A stretch of DNA of 64,000 nucleotides from Flintibacter muris (lineage in GTDB: Bacteria; Bacillota; Clostridia; Oscillospirales; Oscillospiraceae). The position numbers and the translations under genes were made by a program. The stretch is taken from NCBI RefSeq assembly GCF_943192995.1, contig NZ_CALPCP010000019.1, positions 1-64,000 on the forward strand, in the 5' to 3' direction. How positions within the stretch are numbered: the stretch's first letter is position 1; every line of letters starts with the position of its first letter. This document shows, one piece after another, positions 34,459 to 42,985 of the stretch. Under the pieces are notes generated by a model. The model was given only the letters and a program-made list of their open reading frames with translations. It was not told the origin of the DNA and did no database searches.

Positions 34459-35562
34459 TCAACTCCTTTCCTGTTCCCTGGGCTTTTTATCCGGCGCTTT
34501 CGGCTCTGCCTGCGCCGCCTGTTTCCTCGCACTGTCAAGCTGTTCCCGCACGGAAACATCCCGCTTTGCCTCCGGCGTCCCTGCGCCGAAAAAATCCGGC
34601 AGCTCCTTAAAGCCGATACTGTCCACGTACCAGGCGGCATCCGCGCCATTCCCATGCAGGACTACCACATCAGAAACGGAAAGGGAATGGCCCTTAAAAT
34701 CATCCGGGTGGTCGATATTGAACCGCCGGTAAATATCCTCCAGCGTTTCGCCCGGTTCCCGCTGCATGGCATAGACCATCCGGTAATTGTCCCGGTCCAC
34801 GGAGAGCCCCCTGCTTTCCAGCCAGTCCAGGGACATAAAACGCAGGTTGTCTGTATTGTCCGATAAGTCAAGCTGGTAAATGGAATAAGCGCTGATTCCA
34901 TACTCTTTTTCATAGGAAGAAATACGCTCCAGAAGCGGCGCCGTTTCTCCCTCCATGTGTTCCTCATGTTCAAATGCCGCCAGCCTCATGCGGATTTTCC
35001 CGGTATCTCCTGAAAGCAGCTCGTCCGCCATGCACTCTTTTTCCGCATGGGAATCCGGGTACAGGCCTGCATAGGCCCCGCTGTTCTGCCTGAAAAATTC
35101 ATCCAGGTCGAAAGCCAGGTCCGTGGATTCGTCAAGCCTTATATCATCCCCGCCCGGTTCCTCCATGGCAGGGGCCGGCTGCTGCTTTTCCTCCGGCGGG
35201 AGGGGCTGCTTCACCGCAACGATCTCACCCGCCAGCCGGTAAAATTTCTCCGGGTATTTGAACTGTTCCTTATACTGCTCCATGAAATAATCGGGAAGGT
35301 CGGCAAAACTTTCCTCGCCGAGACCGGCTATGAAAAAGGTGCCTGCCATGATCTCGATCATCTCGCCGTCCTGGTTGTAGATCGCCCGGTTCAGGGGCAG
35401 CCCGTTTATTTTCCCTTCATCATTGCAGACAATCGCGACAGGCTCCGCATAAGGGTAGTAGCCCTCTATGCCTCCCCCGACTGCCTCCTGCATGGATTTG
35501 AGGCTCCCGTCCAGCTCGGCCTCATAAGGCGCTTTCCCCGGCTCTATCATCAACACTTTCAA
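34459..35562 (-). CDS. DUF3846 plus YodL-like polyvalent protein
   Basis: 367 residues in modules. DUF3846 forms the N-terminus (MKVLMIEPGKAPYEAELDGS to about residue 110, with 'NGLPLNRAIYNQDGEMIEIM'). An acidic linker follows. A YodL-type domain (about residues 225-325) has 'YSIYQLDLSDNTDNLRFMSL' and VVLHGNGADAAWYVD. The shared tail, DVSVREQLDSARKQAAQAEP, ends PREQERS. These domains are described from polyvalent proteins of phages and conjugative elements, which enter the new host with the DNA and are thought to counter defences. The start overlaps the upstream stop by 4 bases. Confidence 0.8.
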   Translation of the reverse strand: MKVLMIEPGKAPYEAELDGSLKSMQEAVGGGIEGYYPYAEPVAIVCNDEGKINGLPLNRAIYNQDGEMIEIMAGTFFIAGLGEESFADLPDYFMEQYKEQFKYPEKFYRLAGEIVAVKQPLPPEEKQQPAPAMEEPGGDDIRLDESTDLAFDLDEFFRQNSGAYAGLYPDSHAEKECMADELLSGDTGKIRMRLAAFEHEEHMEGETAPLLERISSYEKEYGISAYSIYQLDLSDNTDNLRFMSLDWLESRGLSVDRDNYRMVYAMQREPGETLEDIYRRFNIDHPDDFKGHSLSVSDVVVLHGNGADAAWYVDSIGFKELPDFFGAGTPEAKRDVSVREQLDSARKQAAQAEPKAPDKKPREQERS

Positions 35563-36386
35563 ATCTGCATATCCTCCTTCCTTTTAGTTGGCGCCTTCGC
35601 CTCTGCCGCAGCCTTTTCCTGCACCCTCGCCGCAGACAGCTTTCCCAGCACGGAAGGTTTCTCCAGCTTTTCAGGCATAGAAATGCCGCCCTCCGAAACA
35701 TCGGCGGCGGTATGGTCTGTTTTTACCGGCTCCTGGCCCTCCACTGTATATCCGGGGAGAAGCACGCCATTGACCGTAAAACAGTTTTCATGCTCTTTCG
35801 GAATGGGCGGTGAAATCTCCGCGAACAGATGGGAATAGGCTTTCTTTCTCCCCTCCAGATACTTCTCGGCGGCGGCTTTGTCCGTGTAGCGTTTCTTATC
35901 CTGCCCTGCAAGGTGGATGTTGTAGCCTTTCCTGGGTGAATTGATATACAGGTCCCATGTTACATACCAGGCAGTCGGAACATCCTGTTTTGCCTCCCTG
36001 TTATATGTTGTCTGTTCCCTGATCTGGCAGAACATCTTATAAACCCGGTTGCTGATCTCCATCCAGTCCTTGTTGTTGGAAAAGGGCTGCCAACTGTTCC
36101 CGGTATGCTTTACCTCCGGGGTGCGTAAGTATGCCAGCGCCCGGTCAAGCCGCTGCGTGGCCGCCGCCTGCTGTTCCCATTGCTTCGCTGCCGCCACCAC
36201 GATGTCATAGGCTTTCTTTTCTCCCTCAATGCTGTCCTGGCGCATGGCCTGTACCGTTTCTGCCCCCTGCGCAATCAACGCTGAAATATCTGTGTTCTCG
36301 CATGATACCGTGTGTTCCACCTGCAGCTTGTAGCCTTCCGACAGGTCCCCGGAGCGGTGCACCCGGTAATCTTTGTTTTCCTCCAA
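35559..36386 (-). CDS. Unknown ICE protein with KPSV tail (275 aa)
   Basis: A TTG start (GGAGG eight bases upstream) gives LEENKDYRVHRSGDLSEGYK; a longer in-frame start lacks a ribosome site. The first half has helical segments; the second half contains 'DVPTAWYVTWDLYINSPRKG', then YNIHLAGQDKKRYTDKAAAE with a repeated YLEGRKKAYSHLF, reminiscent of large-polyvalent-domain proteins but not assignable. The tail is KPSVLGKLSAARVQEKAAAE, then basic residues. It lies between the LPD1 and YodL genes and overlaps the latter by 4 bases. Confidence 0.6.
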   Translation of the reverse strand: MEENKDYRVHRSGDLSEGYKLQVEHTVSCENTDISALIAQGAETVQAMRQDSIEGEKKAYDIVVAAAKQWEQQAAATQRLDRALAYLRTPEVKHTGNSWQPFSNNKDWMEISNRVYKMFCQIREQTTYNREAKQDVPTAWYVTWDLYINSPRKGYNIHLAGQDKKRYTDKAAAEKYLEGRKKAYSHLFAEISPPIPKEHENCFTVNGVLLPGYTVEGQEPVKTDHTAADVSEGGISMPEKLEKPSVLGKLSAARVQEKAAAEAKAPTKRKEDMQI

Positions 36387-36399
36387 TCCTTCCACCTCC

Positions 36400-38424
36400 T
36401 TAAATCTCCGGCGCATGGCTCTTTTTCGGTGCCGCCTGTGCCGGGGTAGTTTTTTCTGCCGGTTTCACCGCTGCAAGCTGCGCCATGACCGAAGGCCGGT
36501 CCGACGTAAATATGGAAATCTGTTCATTCTCCGCCAGCGGCTGCGCCGGAAGGGGCAGCGTTTCGTCCGAATGGGTCAGTATCTGCTCCCGTTTCAGGTC
36601 TGCCACGATCTCGTCAAATACCGCATTGATGGCTTTCCGTTCCGCACCCTCCGGGAAGGCTTTCAGGACTGCCATTTCCCCGCTTTTATCTGTCGCGAAA
36701 GTAACGGCACAATCCGCATGTCCCGCCAGATAATCAGAGCTGTAAGGCAGCTTATCCTTGATGTAACAGGCAAAGGCCCTGGCGGTCATCTCCGTGTTGC
36801 TGTCCCAATAGCCGCCGTCCTTTTCGCACTCCTTACCCATGCGCACGGAATTCCGGTAAAAATCGGTTTCCACCCGCCCGATCTGCGGCGCCTCCTGTGC
36901 CTGCATCCCGGACAGCATGTGCTCGAATATTTCCAGCCGTTCCCGCTCACTTTTGGGGATCACCCGCCCGGTGACAGACTTCTTGAAAGCGCTGATCTGC
37001 TCCACGGAACCGGCCTCGCCGGATAGAAACGACTCTTTAAGAACCGCGTAGGTTTTCATCTGTTCCTCATTGCCATGCCGTTTTAGGGAACCGAGCACCG
37101 CCGAATCCAGCCAGCCTGTCGCATTTTTCCGGGTTCGTTCTGTCTGCGCTTTGGTGCGGGCCGCGGCCTGCTCCGGCGTCTCCGGCTTATATTTCATGGT
37201 ATCAATCAGCTTCTGGAACGGCGCATAGAGGCGGGGCTGTTCCGAGAGCATCCCATTCGCGCCCATCTTTGTACCCAGGTAATCGTCAAACCCGTGCCAC
37301 CATTCATGGGCTAAAGAGCCGGCCCCGTGCATCTTCGTAAGGTTGATGACCTTCCGCAGCGGTTCATAATGGGCCGCCGCGTTGCCGCTGCCCCTGGCGC
37401 CGAAAGCGATGGCAAGCGTTCCCTGATAGGCAATATCTTTATCACTGATCTGCAAGGCCGACGCCAGATCCTTCAGCGCCTCAAATCCCATGTTGAGGGA
37501 AGCCTGCCGGTCATTCTGGTTCATCCAGTTCCCAAATTCACCGCCGCGGAACCCGAAGGCATCAAGGTAGTGCTGCCCGGTGATCTCCATGCCGTTTCTG
37601 TAATCCGGCCCGGTGCGCCGCACATGGGAGAGCTGGGGAGGCACAAACCGCGTCTTTCCGCTTTTGCTGCGCCCTTTTGCCAACGCCTGCACCCATTTCA
37701 GGGCGGCCTCCCGCGATTCAAAGTTTGTCTGCAAGATGGAATAGCCCTTCGTCACATAATAGGTGTCAGGTTTCCAGTCATTATTTTTGGAATAAGTATT
37801 CTTCCCGTCGTTGAAATGGATCGCATAGCCCTTCGGCACCTTCTGGTCTTTGGAAACGCCAAACTGTTCCTTCTGCGCTTTCTGTGTGAAGTTCCGCTCA
37901 AAATGCGCGGCAGAGTGAACCATCAGGGCATTGGACAGCTTGTTTGTAATGGCCGGGTTCTCCCGGCCCTTTTCCGTCGCCTGGTAATGGATGCCGCTGC
38001 CCCAGCCCTGCACCTGTTCCAGATATCCGTTTTCCACAAAGAAACGGTCATAGGCCTTCATTGCGTCCTCCACGGTGCGCACCTCCGAGACCGCGCTTTG
38101 CAGCTCCCGTACCGTCTGGATATATTCTTTTTGTCTTGCAAGGCGCTTTTCCGGCGTGTCGTCCCTGCGGTAATACTGCGGGGAGGCATTCAGCCCGTCC
38201 CTCGCCTTTTTGATAAAATAGACCACGCCAAGGGGAATCCCGTCATCAAGCATGGCCGTATAATCCGGTTTCTTCCAGATATTATCTTTTTTTACGAATT
38301 TCTCGGCTTCACGCTCATTCATGGCGTCCAGATCGTTCACATAGAGCCCCCGGTCCTTCCATAAATCTTTTTTTGCGCCGCCGATCTTTTCCCCAAAATC
38401 TTCATGCTGTATGTTGTCAGCCAA
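36400..38424 (-). CDS. LPD1-domain polyvalent protein with zincin motif and RPSV tail
   Basis: The 674-residue protein begins MADNIQHEDFGEKIGGAKKD. The LPD1 (large polyvalent-protein-associated) domain spans about residues 270-440 with 'GTLAIAFGARGSGNAAAHYE' and 'HGAGSLAHEWWHGFDDYLGT', which holds an HEWWH zinc-metallopeptidase signature. The preceding part (residues 1-260) includes conserved 'NGYLEQVQGWGSGIHYQATE'. The tail is RPSVMAQLAAVKPAEKTTPA, then a basic end. Such proteins in phages and conjugative elements are proposed to be carried into the recipient and process or block host factors. Protease activity here is inferred from the motif. Confidence 0.85.
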   Translation of the reverse strand: MADNIQHEDFGEKIGGAKKDLWKDRGLYVNDLDAMNEREAEKFVKKDNIWKKPDYTAMLDDGIPLGVVYFIKKARDGLNASPQYYRRDDTPEKRLARQKEYIQTVRELQSAVSEVRTVEDAMKAYDRFFVENGYLEQVQGWGSGIHYQATEKGRENPAITNKLSNALMVHSAAHFERNFTQKAQKEQFGVSKDQKVPKGYAIHFNDGKNTYSKNNDWKPDTYYVTKGYSILQTNFESREAALKWVQALAKGRSKSGKTRFVPPQLSHVRRTGPDYRNGMEITGQHYLDAFGFRGGEFGNWMNQNDRQASLNMGFEALKDLASALQISDKDIAYQGTLAIAFGARGSGNAAAHYEPLRKVINLTKMHGAGSLAHEWWHGFDDYLGTKMGANGMLSEQPRLYAPFQKLIDTMKYKPETPEQAAARTKAQTERTRKNATGWLDSAVLGSLKRHGNEEQMKTYAVLKESFLSGEAGSVEQISAFKKSVTGRVIPKSERERLEIFEHMLSGMQAQEAPQIGRVETDFYRNSVRMGKECEKDGGYWDSNTEMTARAFACYIKDKLPYSSDYLAGHADCAVTFATDKSGEMAVLKAFPEGAERKAINAVFDEIVADLKREQILTHSDETLPLPAQPLAENEQISIFTSDRPSVMAQLAAVKPAEKTTPAQAAPKKSHAPEI

Positions 38425-38454
38425 TCATTATCACCTCCAGTCTGTCATAAAAAA

Positions 38455-39357
38455 TCACCGCTCCGGGGAAGGGCGGCGTTCCTGTAATTTATCATGCTGC
38501 GGGCGTATTCCCATGATCCGGTCCGTCTCCCTGCGGACCAGCCGGTCAAGCGCACCCAAATCCTCCGGGGTAACGGCAAACTCCCGGTAATTCTCATACC
38601 AGAGCCCCGTGACCGCCGCAATCGGCAGTAGCTTTTCCGGCCCTCCGGGAAAAAGGCGGTAGACCGGACCGCCGTCAAGGAGCATCTGCTTCGCTGTCCC
38701 CAGGGGTATGCGGTACATATCTGTGTCCGGGTTCTGCGCCTCCTCCATATACTCCACATTCAGCCGTTCCTCCAAATCCTGGGGCATATAGGAAAATGCC
38801 TGCTCCTTCCACTGGCTGAACCGGTTAGAATAGCGGTACTGCCATTCCGTCACCTGCTCCGGCGCATAGAGGTAGCGCCAGGTTTTCAGGGCGTCCTTTT
38901 CGCACAGCTCCATTGACTCCCATTTTTCAATAGCTACCTCCGCCTTCGTGCCGTCCCGGTATTCCATGCTGACGCCGTAAGGGTAGAGGGTATTCCTTTC
39001 TATATCCTGCCGCAGCGTGTCAAGGCCCATCATCAGGACATCCCCATACAGCCGTCCGTCCTCTTTGCGCTCCGTGTGGAACAGGAAGGCCCTTGCGCCG
39101 GGATATTCCGTCATGGCAGCTGTCCGGTAAAGCTCCGCCGAAGGGCAGTAGGCAAGCAGCGCGTCCGAAAGCCACATGTGATTCTTCCCCATGACGGCAA
39201 TGGAATCCGCCCCGGTATTCGTGGCAAGCGTGCGCAGGTTATATTCGCTGTCCCGCAGGAAATCCCCGGCCAGGATATGGAGCTCATAGGCAAATACGCC
39301 TAAATCCGTATCGCGGACTAAGTGAATCTGCGGAAGTGGTTCCTGTTTCAAGTTCAT
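38455..39357 (-). CDS. Unknown ICE protein (300 aa), DUF5688-like fold possible
   Basis: The start at MNLKQEPLPQIHLVRDTDLG follows GGGAGG closely. The segments 'TNTGADSIAVMGKNHMWLSD', DVLMMGLDTLRQDIERN and 'YPYGVSMEYRDGTKAEVAIE' appear conserved-looking but I cannot place them. The C-terminus ends DKLQERRPSPER, a short form of the element's tail. It is soluble, with no membrane segment. It lies 23 bases from DUF6674 and 30 bases from the LPD1 gene, in the same leftward transcript. Confidence 0.55.
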   Translation of the reverse strand: MNLKQEPLPQIHLVRDTDLGVFAYELHILAGDFLRDSEYNLRTLATNTGADSIAVMGKNHMWLSDALLAYCPSAELYRTAAMTEYPGARAFLFHTERKEDGRLYGDVLMMGLDTLRQDIERNTLYPYGVSMEYRDGTKAEVAIEKWESMELCEKDALKTWRYLYAPEQVTEWQYRYSNRFSQWKEQAFSYMPQDLEERLNVEYMEEAQNPDTDMYRIPLGTAKQMLLDGGPVYRLFPGGPEKLLPIAAVTGLWYENYREFAVTPEDLGALDRLVRRETDRIMGIRPQHDKLQERRPSPER

Positions 39358-39380
39358 TTCCTCCCTTCGTTCTGTTTTTA

Positions 39381-40172
39381 TCACCGGCTGCCCCTGTCAT
39401 GGGACGCCTCCGGCTGGTGCTTTGCCGGCGCTGCCTTCGCCGCCTGCTCCCGCATGGCCTCCAGGACGGAGGGCCGGCGCTGTGCCTGCCGTTCCAGCCC
39501 TTCCAGGGCGGCGATTGCCTTTTCAGCCTGTTTCTTCATGGCGCCCATGCACGCACGGCTGGCACGGTAGGGAGCCTTGACATAGCGGGCAATCTCCCCG
39601 CCGGCCTTTGCCTGCTGCACCGGTTCCTTTCCCATCAGCGCCAGGCACATATTTTTTAGGTGCTTTCCTGCCTCATGGTACTCGGAAACGAAAGCATCGA
39701 TCCTCTCCATTGCCCGGTTACTGGCCTGCTGGTGGTTTTCCGCCCCCTGACGTACCGCCTCTAACGCCGGTTTCAGGTGCAGGAAATTGGCGAGCCCGTT
39801 CAATGCAATCGTACCGCGTTCCTTGAAATCCTCCAGGATATGCCTGCATCCCTCAACAATCTTTCCCTTTAGCTCTGATAATTTCTGTTGCATGGAGGCA
39901 ATATTGCCCTCCAGCGTCTTGCAGGTCTTTTGTAAGGAAGCTTTCAGGGAGCGGTCCTGCATTTTCTGCAGGTCCTCCCGCATGGCCTCCAACTCGCCGA
40001 CCGCTATGGAAAGGCGGTTCTCCATCCCTGTGACAGATTCGATCAGTTTTGCGAAGTCCACATAGGCGGGGGAATCATTTTCCTTTAAGAACGCAAGCAG
40101 CGCCTTAACCTGCTCATTTTCCGCAATCGGCGTTCCCGTGCCGGAATCCGTATGTGTCCTTTCCTCCGCCAT
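39381..40172 (-). CDS. DUF6674-family coiled-coil protein with RPSV tail
   Basis: 263 residues, mostly helical: 'ENEQVKALLAFLKENDSPAY' at the start (the DUF6674 opening), a long coiled coil around residues 50-120, 'GLANFLHLKPALEAVRQGAE', and a C-terminal helical pair. The last 35 residues are RPSVLEAMREQAAKAAPAKH and a short end, another copy of the shared tail. The stop abuts the next start region. Function unknown. Its presence in nearly all ICEs of this family suggests a core rather than cargo role. Confidence 0.75.
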   Translation of the reverse strand: MAEERTHTDSGTGTPIAENEQVKALLAFLKENDSPAYVDFAKLIESVTGMENRLSIAVGELEAMREDLQKMQDRSLKASLQKTCKTLEGNIASMQQKLSELKGKIVEGCRHILEDFKERGTIALNGLANFLHLKPALEAVRQGAENHQQASNRAMERIDAFVSEYHEAGKHLKNMCLALMGKEPVQQAKAGGEIARYVKAPYRASRACMGAMKKQAEKAIAALEGLERQAQRRPSVLEAMREQAAKAAPAKHQPEASHDRGSR

Positions 40173-40457
40173 TTACAAATCTCTCCCCTCTGCCGGCGGC
40201 TGCCCTCCGGCAATCTTGCCGACAATCTCCGGACCGGTCTCGTAAATCTGCATGAGCCGCCTGGCCGTTCCGCTTGGCTGAGCGGCGCCGCTGGTCCAGA
40301 GCCGGACCGTGGAAGGGGCGACATTCATCAGGAGCGCAAAGCCTTTCTCGTTCATATCCAGTTTTTCCATCAGCGCCTTAACCATGTCAGGGCCGTAGTC
40401 CGGGCACCGGGCGGCTTCGGCGATCATCTGTAAAGCCGTGTTCTCTGTGTTCATCAT
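40173..40457 (-). CDS. Small HTH protein (94 aa)
   Basis: A helix-turn-helix lies at about residues 25-60: ALMEKLDMNEKGFALLMNVA and PSTVRLWTSGAAQPSGTARR, the pattern of XRE/antitoxin-type DNA-binding proteins ('vAPSTVRLWtSG'). The end is Pro/Glu-rich. A ribosome site (GGAGG) precedes tandem ATGs; the first is used here. The stop is directly followed by the DUF6674 start, so translation is coupled. It probably regulates the element's early genes. The target is unknown. Confidence 0.8.
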   Translation of the reverse strand: MMNTENTALQMIAEAARCPDYGPDMVKALMEKLDMNEKGFALLMNVAPSTVRLWTSGAAQPSGTARRLMQIYETGPEIVGKIAGGQPPAEGRDL

Positions 40458-40475
40458 TTCTTGAAATCCTCCTTG

Positions 40476-41459
40476 TCAAATCGAAACAGCCGCCTGTTTC
40501 CGGCGGCATTGCTGTTGATGTTCTTTCATCTGCGTTGTAACATGGAGCAGCATTTCGTTGTAGTCCTTTCCCATGCGGGGCGGGTTGACGCCCACCCGGA
40601 TATGCCGGAACCGCTGATCTTCATGGAGCATTGCCTTGATCCTCCTGGCATTTTTAAGGCCGCCAAGGTCATTGTCCATGTAGAGGCTGACGCGCCGGAT
40701 TTCCGGGTGGCGTTTCAAAAATGCAATCAGCGCCACATGGGAAGTGCCGCCCAGGGACAGCCGGTAGCCGTCCCATTTCCAGCCTTCTAACTCCTGCAGC
40801 GTGGCATGGGAGAGGGCGTCAATGGGCGCCTCAAATACCGCCACATGCCGGCTGCCCGGATTCCGGGGTGGATAGCAGAAGCTGTATTCCTTGTCGCTGC
40901 CGTAGACATCTTTCCTAAGGCTGCCGGCAATGCTCCGCATACAGGCAAACTTTGCTTTGCCGGCTTCATCCTTTCCCACAAACACACAGACCGGCTCGCC
41001 ATGATGCCGCGCCTCATAGAACAGCCCGTCCCGGAAACACCGGCTGATCACATCCGGGCTGATCCCGCGCCGTTGCAGATAAGAAACGGCAGAAGTGGCG
41101 CACCGTCTGGCCCAGGGGAGGGAAAATGCTTTCTTCTCCGGTTCCTTATGCACACGCCCTGCCGCTGCCGTGCTCCGATAGGCCGGCGTCTGCTGGATTT
41201 CCCCGCCGACCAGCGTATGGACCGCATCCACCAGCCCGTAGCCCCGTATCTGGATCAGGTAATCCAGGGCGTTGATACTCCGGCCCCGGCTGTTCCAGTA
41301 CCAGTACCTTTTCCCGGTCACATAGACCAGGCTGTCATGCTCCTTGTGGCGGTAATTCGGGCCGTCCCGTTTCAGCACCCCAGGCTCATGGAACTGCAGG
41401 TAGGCAAACAGGTCCGCCTCACGCGCCGCCCGAATCTGCTCCTTTGTTACGCCGGGCAT
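40476..41459 (-). CDS. DUF3991 and TOPRIM-domain protein
   Basis: The 327-residue protein has an N-terminal zinc-less primase-like DUF3991 part ('RHKEHDSLVYVTGKRYWYWN' and 'GRSINALDYLIQIRGYGLVD'). The TOPRIM domain has 'VAVFEAPIDALSHATLQELE' (acidic metal site) and 'RRVSLYMDNDLGGLKNARRI' (DxD). These proteins resemble the primase/replication proteins of phages and mobile elements and probably help make the complementary strand after transfer. The ATG has no good ribosome site of its own; a 12-codon leader ORF (41447-41485) overlaps it and may feed ribosomes by coupling. Confidence 0.85.
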   Translation of the reverse strand: MPGVTKEQIRAAREADLFAYLQFHEPGVLKRDGPNYRHKEHDSLVYVTGKRYWYWNSRGRSINALDYLIQIRGYGLVDAVHTLVGGEIQQTPAYRSTAAAGRVHKEPEKKAFSLPWARRCATSAVSYLQRRGISPDVISRCFRDGLFYEARHHGEPVCVFVGKDEAGKAKFACMRSIAGSLRKDVYGSDKEYSFCYPPRNPGSRHVAVFEAPIDALSHATLQELEGWKWDGYRLSLGGTSHVALIAFLKRHPEIRRVSLYMDNDLGGLKNARRIKAMLHEDQRFRHIRVGVNPPRMGKDYNEMLLHVTTQMKEHQQQCRRKQAAVSI

Positions 41460-41485
41460 GACACCGGCACAGGGATTCTTTTCAT
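41447..41485 (-). CDS. 12-codon leader ORF overlapping the DUF3991 start
   Basis: ATG at 41485 with GGAGG nine bases upstream encodes MKRIPVPVSCPA and stops 10 bases inside the DUF3991-TOPRIM gene, which itself lacks a ribosome site. The arrangement suggests translational coupling. The peptide itself need not matter. Confidence 0.4.
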   Translation of the reverse strand: MKRIPVPVSCPA

Positions 41486-41531
41486 CGTGCCCCGCCTCCT
41501 TTCTGTGATGAAAAAAGACGCCAGAAGGCGC

Positions 41532-42404
41532 CTAACAGCCGTACAGGTCATGGTTGACCTCGGCGCGGTAATAGCTGTCCATTGTTGCCGGGGCATTATA
41601 GAGCGCCGCCAGCAGGTATGCCTTGATGTTCCCGACTTTCGTGGTGTTCCTGTCAATGCAGTCAAAGACATACTCCAGGTGGCCGGAATTGATTTTCAGG
41701 AAGCGGCCCTTTACCACCTCCCTGGGAAAATCATCCCCGGCGATACGGATATATGGACGTTTGGATAAAACCACTTCAAGCATAAGCTCCACCGTCTCGT
41801 CTAAGCGTTCTTTCCCATACCGGGAAACCATACAGCCATACTCAATATTTTCTTTCAGGATTTCACGGTAAGCGTCTGCCAGCTCTATCCGATCCATCCC
41901 ATCCGAACGGCCTGCCGCCTCCGGCCCTGACGGATAGATTGATGGATGGGTCCTTGATATATCCGTTTTTGATTTTTTAGTTTTTAATGGATTAGTATTT
42001 AATTGTGCGGGATTTCCCTGTCCAGGTTCCCCCTGTTCAGGTTTTGCCTGTCCTGGATTTGCCTGTCTTGGATTTTCCCGTTTAGGTGAATCCCCCTGTT
42101 TTTCAGCATTTACAGGCTTTTCATGGATCGTATACTCGATGTCTCCGAGCTGCCCGTTCTCATAGCGGAGGCGCTGCCTGGTGAGGTACCCGTGCCGCTC
42201 CAGCTCTTTCAGGGCGGTAGTGATTGAATCCACGCCGTCCTTGCAGATATGGGCGAGCCCCTTTGTGGTATAGTCCCAATCTTCCGGCAGCGACAGCATG
42301 AGCGAGAGGAGCCCCTTTGCCTTTAAGGACAGTTCCGTATTGCGCAGATGGTGGTTGCACATGATCGTGAAGTCCTTTGTTTTTTCTACCCGGAATACAG
42401 CCAT
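41532..42404 (-). CDS. DUF6017 replication-initiator-like protein
   Basis: 290 residues. The N-terminal winged helix ('NTELSLKAKGLLSLMLSLPE' and 'ICKDGVDSITTALKELERHG' with YLTRQRLR) is the DnaD/replication-initiator-type HTH found at the start of many ICE and phage Rep proteins. A linker with short QANPGQAKPEQGEPGQ-like repeats follows, then the DUF6017 domain ('NIEYGCMVSRYGKERLDETV' and 'DCIDRNTTKVGNIKAYLLAA'). It probably binds an origin on the element or regulates it. The gene lies near the right end with the TOPRIM gene downstream, as in related elements. Confidence 0.8.
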   Translation of the reverse strand: MAVFRVEKTKDFTIMCNHHLRNTELSLKAKGLLSLMLSLPEDWDYTTKGLAHICKDGVDSITTALKELERHGYLTRQRLRYENGQLGDIEYTIHEKPVNAEKQGDSPKRENPRQANPGQAKPEQGEPGQGNPAQLNTNPLKTKKSKTDISRTHPSIYPSGPEAAGRSDGMDRIELADAYREILKENIEYGCMVSRYGKERLDETVELMLEVVLSKRPYIRIAGDDFPREVVKGRFLKINSGHLEYVFDCIDRNTTKVGNIKAYLLAALYNAPATMDSYYRAEVNHDLYGC

Positions 42405-42433
42405 TTCAAAGCCTCCTTTCTCCGGTTATCCTG

Positions 42434-42955
42434 TTACAAGACGCGGTCCCTGCGGTCATAGTGGAGATGCCCGTCTGAGACCTTCGCATGGTTTTTCAGT
42501 TTGACTTCGCCCCGTTCCTGGCTGTCTAAGAATTTCTGATAGCCGGCATCCGTAAGGAACAGGCGCATCTTATCGCCCTTATCGCCGACAGGAGAATTAT
42601 AAGACAGCACGTTGAAGATGATCATGTGCCGTACCTCTGGGGCAAAGCGTTCCAGAGCCATGATGTCATGCCCTTTCAATTTTTCCGCGCCGGATCGCTG
42701 CCTGGCCTCCGCAATCTTTTCCCCAATCGTCCGGGGCGGGTAGGGCAGGAGGTAATTCTTCTGGATATCCCGCACGATGTCCATGCACTCGTCATCCGTC
42801 AGGACGCGCAGCTTTGCCATCAGACTTTCCGCTGCCTTCCGCTGTTCAGGGTTCTTTGTGTACCGGGCAGCCATGTGGAGCTCGTTCAGGACTTTGTATT
42901 GATAGTCTCCCTCAACCTGAAACAGCAGCCGTTTTTCCATTTCGTTTAATTCCAT
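42434..42955 (-). CDS. Conserved first gene of the ICE operon, unknown
   Basis: A start at MELNEMEKRLLFQVEGDYQY follows GGAG by six bases; 173 residues. Conserved-looking parts are 'NELHMAARYTKNPEQRKAAE', 'LRVLTDDECMDIVRDIQKNY' and 'VRHMIIFNVLSYNSPVGDKG'. It is soluble and mostly helical. It is the first gene behind the attenuated leader at the right end of the element. Homologues hold the same place in other clostridial conjugative elements, which suggests an early regulatory or replication task. No function is known. Confidence 0.65.
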   Translation of the reverse strand: MELNEMEKRLLFQVEGDYQYKVLNELHMAARYTKNPEQRKAAESLMAKLRVLTDDECMDIVRDIQKNYLLPYPPRTIGEKIAEARQRSGAEKLKGHDIMALERFAPEVRHMIIFNVLSYNSPVGDKGDKMRLFLTDAGYQKFLDSQERGEVKLKNHAKVSDGHLHYDRRDRVL

Positions 42956-42985
42956 GTGGATCTCCTTTCTTTTGAAAATGGGTAT

